64,000 nucleotides of DNA from Podaxis mareebaensis. Its lineage: Eukaryota > Basidiomycota > Agaricomycetes > Agaricales > Agaricaceae. The DNA lies in assembly GCA_018524725.1 (NCBI GenBank), contig JAEUWP010000527.1, positions 99,468 through 163,467 of the forward strand, given 5' to 3'. Shown here piece by piece: positions 10,495 through 19,579 of the stretch. The notes below the pieces were generated by a model that was given only the letters and a program-made list of their open reading frames with translations, did no database searches and was not told the origin of the DNA. Each line of letters opens with the position of its first letter. The stretch's first letter is position 1. The position numbers and the translations under genes were made by a program.

Positions 10495-12555
10495 ACACCC
10501 TTTCTCTTTCAGTAACCACCATCATCAGTGGTTAAGCACTCATTACTATAGGCCATTGCAAAGGCAAAAGCCCCTCTGTTATTCCTAAAACCCCTCAGGC
10601 AGTTAGAGACCATGAATTTGACTTCCAGCAAAAAGAAGCAAATGTACATGATCACATTTGGTTTGAAAACATGACTATAGATGAAGCAAGCCATCTTGGC
10701 ATGTGCACTCCCTCCAACCCCAGTGGCTGGATTCCCTCATCCCCTCTATGTCAAGAGTGGCAAAGAAACTCTTGAATGCCATCCCCCACTCCTGCTATTA
10801 GGCAGTCCCAAAGCAGTCCTTGTTCCTCTATGGAAGTCAACCTCAACTCATCTTTCTCCCCACTTCTGGAGAAGAATTCCTCTTCTAACACTCAAGTGAC
10901 CCCAAAGGCCACCCCCTCTTCCCTTCTGCCTACTCCCACCCCATCCAAGGTCAATGAGAGAGAAGAAGTATTGTATGACAATATATTGGACATCCTCATT
11001 TTGATGTCCCATGACCTTCAACAGCCTGAGGCCAACTTCAAACCTGACCCATGCTTATTCACTATCCTTTGCAACTTCATTTCTGTTATAGAGTCTGGAA
11101 ATTTCTTTGCCAATTGCACTCCCCCTCCAGCCTGGCACAATCCCCCTCAGCAGACAGTATTACTGCTCTGCTAATTGAGATATGCAAACTGTGTGCCCAA
11201 TATGAACTGTTCCATGGAATAGCTGACTCAGCAATAGCAGATGCTCAACTAATGCCTGCTTCTCAACCCTCAACCCAGGCTCCAGTGCCTTCTCAGCCCC
11301 TCTTGTAACTCCTAGTCCATATGACAGGCCCAGACCTCCCTCACATGCTCCTTTGCCTCCATATGATAGGCCCAGACCTCCCTTACATGATATCAAGCCT
11401 GGCCTATCTGGCTCTAACCCCTCTACACAGCACAAGCCATACTTTGCCACCCAGGGTCCTATCTAGTGGCAATTCTTCCTAAGCACAAGTGCTGGCAATC
11501 TGGCTAGCACTTTTGCTCCAAACCCTAGTCACACACTTCAACCAAGCACTCACCTGGGCTAAGTCAGCACTTATCATTGACTCTGGCTGTTTCCACTCTG
11601 GAGTCATTGCCTTCTCTACAGACAGTATCCCCTCCTAGGTGGACCTTGACACCATTGCTGCCTTACCTCCCTCTGTGCTCAAAAGTGCCTCCATTACCCT
11701 CCCTGTGTCCTGATCTTTCATCAAGATCATAGACATCCCCTTTTTCTTAGCCAATAGGTTCACCCTTATGGCTGACCAAGTCAAGACTAAGGCTTCAGCT
11801 TCCCCCTTCTTCTCCACTTCTGATATGTATCATCTGTGTGTTGTTCACAACTCCACCAAGTCTGATACTGCCACTATGTAGATTGACTTGGTTGACTCTC
11901 AATGTGGCACTCTTGCTGCCTCCCTTATCAACAGACACATCATGGTCAATAGTGTGTCCTGTCTCATTAAAAGGGCTCATGCCCACACTGGCACTGGGGT
12001 CATCCTTCTGGTACTTGCCATGCCTGTGCACCCAAGTGTCCTCTCTGTGGGGAACTTCACTCTGGGGCCTCTCACCACTTCATGGCCAGGTGTTGCAAGG
12101 ACAATTCCAGAGCAACTCCCTCTATCCCACCCACTCTGGCAGGTGAACCCTGCCCTCACTCTCCTCAGTGCACCAATTGTTTAGGCACCCACCCCTCTAA
12201 CAACTGCCAGTATCCATATTAGTGACATCACTTCAACTGTGAGTGGATTCAAGGTCAATGCCAATGCAATGCAGCCTCCACTTCAGCTAAAAAAGCCTCT
12301 GCTCCTCAGAGTAGGGGTCATAAGGGTTAGTTAAGACAAGTGCAAGTGGGTATGTCAATATATTCTGTATAGACTCTTATCATTTTTGTCTCTATACATT
12401 TAACTTTGAACTTTTTCATTCATGTTATTTGGGACACCTGTTTTCTTTTCCTTTCTTTTTCTTTTTCTCCTAACCATTGGGACTGCTATTGTGCATCCTT
12501 TTGTAGTAGACTAGTCTTGCTGCAATAAATGTGGATTTTTTTTTTAAAAAAAAAA
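10495..12555 (+). mobile_element. Half-LINE copy 2 (ORF1-only LINE relative)
   Basis: Plus-strand copy of about 2.06 kb. The 5' end (acaccctttctctttcagtaaccaccatc) matches the LINE-A 5' end at 7,668. One ORF1 runs 10,548-12,330, and the 3' UTR (12,331-12,535) carries the family word tgtagtagactag and an AATAAA-type signal. It lacks ORF2 exactly as copy 1 does. The tail is unusual: ten T's then ten A's (12,536-12,555). No target duplication is found, because the right flank is a Copia remnant unrelated to the left flank. Confidence 0.75.
10548..12330 (+). pseudogene. Half-LINE copy 2 ORF1
   Basis: The opening IGHCKGKSPSVIPKTPQ matches copy 1, but the start codon is ATA instead of ATG. A low-complexity region to about 11,170 is followed by the conserved core and three Cys/His groups, including CPLCGELH near 12,030 and CTNCLGTHPSNNC near 12,170-12,210. 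It ends with TAG at 12,328-12,330. Overall order (disordered N-terminus, core, zinc knuckles) matches LINE-B ORF1. Multiple in-frame stops make it non-functional. Known ORF1 proteins package LINE RNA; here the element would depend on an ORF2 supplied from elsewhere. Confidence 0.7.
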
Positions 12556-12867
12556 CCAGTTGAAATACCACTAAGCCCATCCTAGCTGAGAGAATGACTC
12601 AATTATCTGCTAAGCAGATAGGAATGCAGGCTGGGGTATAGTTCTTGAAACAGTAATGATAGAAAGTCATATGAGAAGTAGCTTCTATGTCTGCAAGCCA
12701 TTAGAAGTTAGCATCAAGCTATAGAGGTAGAGAGAAAGAGGGTGATGAAGAACTTGTATTTCTGGTGAATTCCTGGGCCTGCTGGGTGCCATCTGCAGAG
12801 GTAGAAGAGAAGGCATCCTGAGGAGTATTTTGAGTGCAATTGGCATGATTCCAACAATGTCTAGATG
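12556..12867 (-). pseudogene. Copia remnant 1, protease end
   Basis: Minus-strand translation gives a decayed aspartic-protease segment containing WLADIEATSHMTF and ICLADN, which I recognise as the Copia protease signature (normally D-S/T-G-A-T-S-H-M). The catalytic D-[ST]-G now reads D-I-E. It continues the gag part at 14,156-14,519 across an inserted SINE, and its downstream part (integrase, RT) is absent, replaced at 12,555 by the tail of half-LINE copy 2. Confidence 0.65.
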
Positions 12868-12885
12868 AGTTCTTGGCCTTTTTTT
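12868..12885. repeat. Target-site duplication, tail side of the SINE
   Basis: agttcttggcc followed by a T run, identical to 14,138-14,155. The T run makes the exact length ambiguous: 11 bases are certain and up to seven T's more. Confidence 0.8.
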
Positions 12886-14137
12886 TTTTCCTTCAACAAT
12901 TTATATACCAGTGCACAGTCAGTCCAGTTGTAATGTACATCACTGTAGCTACTCTACAATAAGATGATACAAGAGATAAGCTCCCTGCAGGCCAACATAT
13001 ACTTGCCTCCCAAAGGCTACCAAGTGCAGGATGAGAGCAGTATGGAGGCACTGCCAGACTAACTACTCTCTGATCCTGTCCCTTTGCTCCCCTCCAAGGG
13101 CCCCTGGAAGTTGATTTCTGAGGGGACCTGTAACCAGAGCAATGGGTCAATTCCCAGTTAATGGCTACTAGCAAAAGTGGGCAGACACCTGAGGTAGAGA
13201 TTCCATCTATGGAGCCCTCTGCAGGCACCTCTACCCTTTTGGGTGACATAGAATCAACTTGAGCCACAACCTGACTATTTTTAACTGTATCAGGCTGACT
13301 AGTGTAGGATTTAGTCCTCTTAAGCCAAGGGAGCATTCTCTGACATCCCTTGCTATAGCCCATGGCTTGATCCAGGTGCTATCCCAGGGCCACTTCCCAT
13401 TACCCAGTAGCCAGTTTGGTTATACCATTAAGGCCCAGATCCCCATGCTTAACTATCTAAGCTTTACACCTTGCAGGTGCCACTACTAGAGTGGTTCCCA
13501 AGGTCACTCCAGAGGTACATGACATGGGGTCATTGGCCAGCTAACAACTGACACCCTTGATCCAGAAATTGAGTTATGCCTACTAACTACTGGAACTATG
13601 CTGAAGCAGACCAGTGGGGGGTATCCTGTTCCAGCTGGCTTTTTTCAGTGTGCTTCCAGATCAGACTGTTTTCTCCCTAAATCCCCCTTTTATAATGCCC
13701 TATTTCCAGTAATGGCCTGAGATATACCCCAGATTAAGCTTCTTTACCAAGAGAGCATCACCACCTTCAGCCAGTATATCAGACTTAGGTGAAGCACACA
13801 GCTTAGTCACACCATTACAGTGTGACATCACTACATGACTTGCTGCATAGTTGAGTAATTTACCCACACTAGCCTGGGAGATCTCTTTCCAGACATTTGA
13901 GAGCCAGCTTAACCATGGAGAGTACTAGTGATCAGTGTACCTGGAACTATTCAAGACCAAAAAGGACTATACAACCATTTTGGAGTCACCTGAGATTATT
14001 GCTAAGCAACCACACTTTGTACACTAATAGCCTCTGAAGAAATGCATCCCTAGGGGTTTGAACCTAGGACCACACAGCTGAAAGGTCTGGCAGGAATTAA
14101 GCCTACATCTAAACTCCTCAACTATATGGCCAACACA
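12886..14137 (-). mobile_element. tRNA-headed SINE with a LINE-B tail
   Basis: A 1.25-kb minus-strand insertion in Copia remnant 1, flanked by target duplications at 12,868 and 14,138. Its 3' end (about 12,889-13,195) is the LINE-B 3' UTR, including the family terminus ttgaa before the A tail, and the match ends abruptly near 13,195. The 5' end has a tRNA-like head with internal A and B boxes. The body between 13,195 and about 14,030 matches nothing else in the window and has no convincing ORF. A tRNA head, an unrelated body and a LINE-derived tail is the textbook SINE layout. At 1.25 kb it is long for a SINE. Confidence 0.7.
14054..14132 (-). promoter_or_regulatory. tRNA-like head with RNA polymerase III A and B boxes
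   Basis: On the minus strand the sequence tggccatatagttgagg (14,132-14,116) matches the A box of leucine/serine-type tRNAs at 12 of 17 positions by eye. ggttcaaaccc (14,064-14,054) matches the B box, differing from the consensus GGTTCGA mainly by a CG-to-CA change. The spacing of about 50 bases leaves room for a long variable arm as in tRNA-Leu or tRNA-Ser. I infer a polymerase III promoter for the SINE. Confidence 0.6.
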
Positions 14138-14155
14138 AGTTCTTGGCCTTTTTTT
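14138..14155. repeat. Target-site duplication, head side of the SINE
   Basis: agttcttggccttttttt, the partner of 12,868-12,885. The Copia reading continues directly beyond it. Confidence 0.8.
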
Positions 14156-14519
14156 GAGCAAGCTTCTAGGCAGCCTCAAAGCCCCAGTATTTCAGTATGG
14201 TATGGCCAAGTCTGCCATAAAAATTGCATTTTGTAGATAAAGGAGAGGGCTGGAAGTGCACAGAAAAGGCTGTAGAGGAGGAGAGAAGGTCTTGAGCATG
14301 CCTGTGGTATTGGATGTCCTTAGTAAAGCTCTGTCAAGTTTGTCAAGAAGGAGGAGTGAGGAGGTAAAGGAAGTGAATTCTTTGGATGGTAAAGCCCAAA
14401 TTAGGGCTATAGAAGTGAGTTCTTCATCCAGTTGGTCAAGGGTGAAGACTAGGGGATGAAGATCTTTGATTTTCTTAGTAGTTTCTTCAACTCTGTTGGT
14501 CAGGAATTGTAGGGACTCC
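14156..14519 (-). pseudogene. Copia remnant 1, gag end
   Basis: Minus-strand translation gives a Copia-type gag end: LDELTSIALIWALP-like text near 14,420-14,380, then LLLLDKLDRALL, then a decayed zinc knuckle CNFYGRLGHT near 14,225-14,195 (expected C-x2-C-x4-H-x4-C; the second Cys is lost as Tyr). It is the N-terminal continuation of the protease piece at 12,556-12,867. The upstream part of gag is missing at the junction with the LINE-B tail at 14,520. Confidence 0.6.
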
Positions 14520-16456
14520 TTTTTTTCTTCTTTAACAATTTATATATCAGTATACAGTTGTAGTCTGGTTGTAACATACATTGCTATAGCTACTTTATAA
14601 TAAGATGATCAAGGGATAAGCTCCCTGCAAGCTAATACATATTTTCCTCCTAAAGGCTACTAAGTACAGGGTGAGGGCAGCATGGAGGCACTGCTAGACT
14701 AGCTACTCCCCAATCCTATCCCTTTGCTCCCCTCCAAGGGCCCCTGAAAGCTGATCCCCAAAGGGACCTGCAACCAGAACAATGGGTCAATTCCCAGTTA
14801 ACTGCTACTAGCAGAAGCTGGCAGACACCTGAGGTGAAGATGAGATAGGCATTCATTCACTGTAAAGGACTCAAGGACTAGGCCTAGAGTCCATAACCAG
14901 ACTGGGTTTGGCAGTTATCCAATACCTGAAGAATTGGCCCTGAAAGCAAATGCATGTATATTTGTTTTCAGGAATTTGATCAGGTCTCCCAAATAGATTG
15001 GGCCCCTGAGGTGGTCCTTGAAGTGCTTGCAGCACTGCAAGATGTGATCACACATTTCAACCATAGCTGAGCCACACAGGCAGGAGAATTCCTCCTGTGG
15101 GAAGAACCAGACCTTGTATAATCTAATGGAAGCATGTCTGAGGGCACACCTTGTGAAGCATGCCAATAGGGAGGGTGGCACACCCTTAAGAAGCAAGAAC
15201 CATGTACCACTAGAGTGGTATCTGGGCTATAACAGCTGTTTAGAGCTGGAGTCCAAAACCTTGAGGAACTAGTGTCCCTTATACTTTGGCTCCTGGAATA
15301 TAGCCTTCTAGGTGTCAAGACAAGAAGTAATGATGATCTTAAGTTACTGGTTAATATATTGGACTATCTGTGCCCCAATGGCCACAGGTGGGAGGGAAGT
15401 AGCATGCTTATGTGTCATCCCATGGATTTTCCAGGGGTCCACAGAGGGGACCTCCCAGAATTGTACAGTCTTCCCTGGCTGAGAAAGCCAGGGGGAGAGA
15501 AGATAGATAATAGCCAGAACATAGGATTGCCCCAATGTAGGAGAGGGGTCTACTGATCTCCTTGCTGAGGCAAGTGAATCAGTCTAGACTAGAATAGTAT
15601 TGACACCTTCCAGAGCAATAGCCCTGGCAAGTGCCAATCAGATGGTAAAGAGTTCTGCATCTGGAGCAGTAATGTCACTGACTACTCTTCTAGCTGCACT
15701 AACCAGGTTTCCACAGTAGTACACCAGAGCTGCCAAGACAGCCTGTTAGAAGCCATGTATGGGCCAAAAGGCATCAGTTCCACAGTAGGCTATATCAGGG
15801 GAGTGTTCCACCTCTATAGAATGCCCTCTATCTGCTACAAGTACCATGCCCAGTCCTCAATGTCCTGGAGAGCAGCACAGAATTTGATCCAATCCTGAAA
15901 CCAGTCTAGAAGCCTGTGTCTGGGCCTGGCCTCATCAGCATCTAGCTCAAACTATTTGCTGATCTCATCAAGTCTGTCATTAGAGGTAATGAGGGGTCCA
16001 CTCACCTTTTCATGCTGTCTGGGTGTCATGAAGGCAATAGATCTGGGGTGTGGGATTGCCCCCATAGCAAATTCTTCCTCCAAAAGTGCTCAGAGAGCAT
16101 AATTGGATGAGAGAGTCTGGATCTGAAAGCATGCTTACTTGGTGAGCTTCCTCAGGTGAAGGTGAAAGGGAGTGAGGCCTGCTAAGGCCTCACTCCCTCT
16201 GGTAGGAGAGGTGCAAAAGATGCCAATGATCCATAGTGCAGCTTTATGCTGTATTGTAGAGAGTGACCTGAGGAGCTATTTATTGTGAGCCCCCAGGAAG
16301 AACTAGAGCTGGAACCCATAGATGGCTATGGGAACCATGCATATTCTATAGAGTGTACACTTTTGATTGGAGGTCAGACTACATGAAGAGTTCCCCAACA
16401 TTTCCATCACTTTGACTATTGATAAGGACTTGGTAAAATAGTACTGGACATGCTCC
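14520..16456 (-). mobile_element. LINE-B copy, 5'-truncated
   Basis: Poly(T) at 14,520-14,526 marks the 3' end of a minus-strand LINE-B, followed by its 3' UTR to about 14,914 and the C-terminal half of ORF2. The match to the full-length copy at 50,239-56,514 stops at 16,456, inside the segment reading SFKEHV, where a LINE-A tail begins. Confidence 0.75.
14915..16456 (-). pseudogene. LINE-B ORF2, C-terminal half
   Basis: Minus-strand text follows the RT thumb (YRICMVPIAIYGF, AALWIIGIF), the linker FQDWIKF, a heavily damaged RNase H, and the terminal knuckle CLCGSAMVEMCDHILQCC near 15,070-15,020. It ends at 14,915 with the family ending ANSSGIG. The linker Trp codon, intact here, is TAG in the 50-56 kb copy. 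Stops and frameshifts are frequent, more so than in the 50-56 kb copy, so this insertion is older. Confidence 0.7.
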
Positions 16457-17095
16457 TTTTTTTTTAAAAAAAAATCTGAGTTTATTGCACTAGACTAGCT
16501 AATACAAATAGGTGTATGATAGTAGTCCCAATACCAAAACTGGAGATAAAAGAAAAGAAAAGAAAGAAGAGAAAAGAAAGAGAAAGAGGAGGGTAGGAAG
16601 TAGGGAGCTATGCTATAAGTCAATGAGGTGAAAAGATAGATAGGACTAACTTATCAAGGTGAATGAAGAGATGGGAAGTGGAAGAGAAGAGACATAGGAG
16701 TGGAGGAGTTAGCTATGAGGCAAAGTAAGACAGGAGAGGCCCTTTAGTGAATATCTAGAACTCCATGGATTACAAGTCACTTTCTCCTGGTGATGTGGTG
16801 AGTGGTGAACTCCTCCTGAGTGATGGGTCCTTGAGGTTGGTCAGCAAATAAAAAGGCTGCTAGATTTTGGTCTAAAAAATTGATGAGCCAGTAGAAGCTG
16901 TCACAGGCTCCAACTGGGTGGTTGAAGTGGGGATAGTCATTGAGGATGTAGTCTTGAGTTTTAAGTATTTTTTTATAGGGATAAGAAGTGATATAGTGCC
17001 CTGGAAAGAAGTGCTGTCTAGGGGCACCAATGGGTGTATGGCTAGTTATGCATCTAGTGAAGTGCATGCATAATTGGGTGTTTTTCCTGAGATGT
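16457..17095 (-). mobile_element. LINE-A copy, strongly 5'-truncated
   Basis: The minus-strand LINE-A tail begins with nine T's and nine A's (16,457-16,474). The family 3' UTR with its purine-rich stretch follows (16,550-16,600), then the last about 100 codons of ORF2 (16,777-17,067), including HTPIGAPRQHFFPGHYITS. The zinc knuckle is degraded (CPCG now SYPYK). Homology to LINE-A fades near 17,095. Confidence 0.7.
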
Positions 17096-17916
17096 TATGG
17101 ACTTCACTTCATGCCCATTAAACTCTTGGAGCCTTGGTTACAACCCAGATTCTGTGGATCATATTCAGTTTAACCTCTTCTCTGTTTCCATCAGACTTTT
17201 CCCCTTGTAAATACTTTTCTCTATCCTTTTCCTTCTGTCATATTTCTTATCAGAATTCCTTATCCAATTATCTTATGTTTTTCTGTTTATCCATAGCTTT
17301 TCCCTTCACCCTTGATTATCTCCTGCTTATCTAGTTTTTTCCATTATCTGATGTTTCACTTCCATCCCCATTCTTTCAGATGTCCAGACACTTTGCAGAT
17401 GGACTCCTTATTCTGGTATCTTCACCACAGTTATCAGTTCACATGTTTCTAGTATTCTCCTTTGAGCAGTTACTATTGTTTCTCACTTAACTACTACTCT
17501 CTGGACTTTATCCTGACTACTAGTATATAAGTAGGATTACTACTATTTGTACTCCTCAGTTAGAATATCAACTTAAGATCTTCCTCCTCTCTCCTGCCTG
17601 TCTGCTACAAGTCCACTCCTCAGTCTGGGCTTGTCTTGTCTTTGTCCAATCTCTGTCTGCTCATCCACTAGAGCCCATAGTTGGTCAAGTAAGGCCACTG
17701 TAGTATCAGAGGGGTGTAATACATAAGTTGAAGCCAAGGCCTCAACCCCATATCTGCATGCATCCACCAGACCTCTAGTATCATTCCAAATTTTTTATGC
17801 TGTCTACAACACATAGTGCTGCATGAGCTCAAGGAATCACCATTCCAGAACCTGTTCTCCCCCACACAAATCATGATTTCTCTTTGACTCCCACTTCACA
17901 TCAATCTCCTTCTACC
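17096..17916 (+). other. Gypsy leader (no gene)
   Basis: No coding region is recognised. Around 17,690-17,750 the text (a TGGTCAAG stretch, then CACTGTAGTATCAGAGGGGTGTAATACATAAG) parallels 23,705-23,745. This is the leader upstream of a gypsy gag in both places. I found no LTR pair for it. Confidence 0.45.
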
Positions 17917-19110
17917 ATGTCTTCTACTACTATTACTGCCAAGTCCAGAACTCAAAACCAAACCTCTGCTGGGTATTCACAAGGATATCCCAGTGGCCCT
18001 CTGGACCCCAGAGACAAGAGTAGTGGTGGTGGCAATGATCCTAGTAAGGATGACAATGAAAATCAAGACCCCCAGGAGATATTAGCCAATGCTCTTGGCC
18101 ACCTCTTCCATACCCTCTGTTCCTTGGAGTGGAGCAATTCTGTTGGCCCAGCAAATCCCTCTTGTGTGAAGGTCTGAGAACCTGATACTTTTGATGGTTC
18201 AGACCCTCTTAAAATCCACCAATGGGTCTTCCAGTGCCACCTCTATTTCACTTCCAATGTACATCAATTTGCAGAAGATTCTTCCAAAGTCCATTTTGCT
18301 ATCATGTATCTGTCCAGCACTGCTCTCAACTGGTTTTAATCCATTCTTGGGTCCGAAGATCTTGATTAGTCCAACCACAAGCTTCTCAACAACTGAGAAG
18401 TCTTTATCAGAGAAATAGAAACCTATTTTGGACTTGCAGACTCCATTAGAGAAGCCACTGAAGAGCTGGACTCTCTCCAGATGGCTAGTAATCAACCTAT
18501 CTTCAAATATGACCTTAAGTTCAACCACCTGACTAGTCTGGTCAGGTGGCTGGACTCAGTCCTTTGCTATCATTATTATAGGGGCCTTCCAGATCACATT
18601 CAGGACCTAATTGCCACTTGGGTGGAAGGTAAGCCCAACTCCTTGGATGAAATGAAAAGGGTCACTAGTCTTATTGACCAATGCCATTGGGAGTGGCAGT
18701 ATGAATGGAAGTGTCATAGTGACCACTCTGCACAGCCCCCAAAGAATGATCCTAATCAGAAGAAACTTGGCAATTTGTCCAATAACAATAATAATCAGAA
18801 GCCCAACTCATCCTCTGCCAAATCCCCTTCCAATTCTTTTTAGTCCAGCAATTGTCCAAACTCATCCAGAAATACTCCAAAGTCATCTCTGGGCAATAAA
18901 CTTGGCCTAAATGGCAAGCTCACCCCTTAGGAATACCAATGTTGTTTCAATAACAACCTCTGTATATTCTGCAGTGATGCTAACCATCAGGTAAATAACT
19001 ATCACAACTGCTTGTAGGGTATATACCAGAATCGAAAAGAAAAGTTCAGAAGTGAAGGGGATCCAAACAAGCACAGGAGATATGATGGCTGATAATGGAG
19101 GAGTGCCTGT
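17917..19110 (+). pseudogene. Gypsy gag remnant (family E/F)
   Basis: ATG at 17,917 opens MSSTTITAKSRTQNQTSAGY. After a TGA near 18,177 the capsid-like text continues: EPDTFDGSDPLKIHQWVFQC, then VHFAIMYLSSTALNWF, ATEELDSL, and LPDHIQDLIATWVEGKP, which is the usual fungal Ty3/gypsy gag core. A damaged Cys/His motif CIFCSDANHQVNNYHNC lies near 18,960-19,015. It is closely related to the split gag at 24,016-24,553 plus 35,413-36,049. Stops occur at about 18,337, 18,366, 18,841 and 18,928. No pol follows. Confidence 0.75.
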
Positions 19111-19579
19111 TGTTGCTCTGACAACCAGTTAAGGATTGGCACTGAACCACCACTTTCCCGTGCCATCCCCTGAATAACCCATATGGGCTAAATATCCCTA
19201 GACACCTCACATTTGTGAGCTACCCCTTCATGTAGTTCCTTGCTAACTGCTGAAGTTATCTATAAACAGTAAAGGTCTATTATGTGAGAATAATGAGTGT
19301 ACTACTGAGTAAGGAGGTCTCAAAATTCAAGCAGCATTTTCTAGCAGGTAACAAAGGTATAGTCATAATATATTAGTACCACTGAGCCCAATGAGAGGGA
19401 TATGGGTCAGAAATAAGCATTGTGGGATCACCATCAACTGGATGCATGATAGGTTCAAGTTTGATTGGTTGGGTTGGAGCAGGTGCCACACCAAGTGTCA
19501 TCATCTTCTCAGATGATCCAGAAAAATTGTCAGCCAGTGAGTGTTCACCTAGTGCACATCCCATCAGATGCATCCCAAA
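19111..19579. other. No recognisable gene
   Basis: Boundary zone between the gypsy gag and the minus-strand pseudogene. Short reading frames only, with no repeat ends seen. Confidence 0.4.

Noticed and set aside
14035..14137. A functional tRNA gene
   Set aside because: Only the A and B boxes are recognisable; acceptor and anticodon stems do not pair convincingly by eye. It sits at the 5' end of a SINE-like unit with target duplications.
16457..17120. Target duplication around the truncated LINE-A
   Set aside because: Only the pentamer tggac is shared between the flanks, which is expected by chance.
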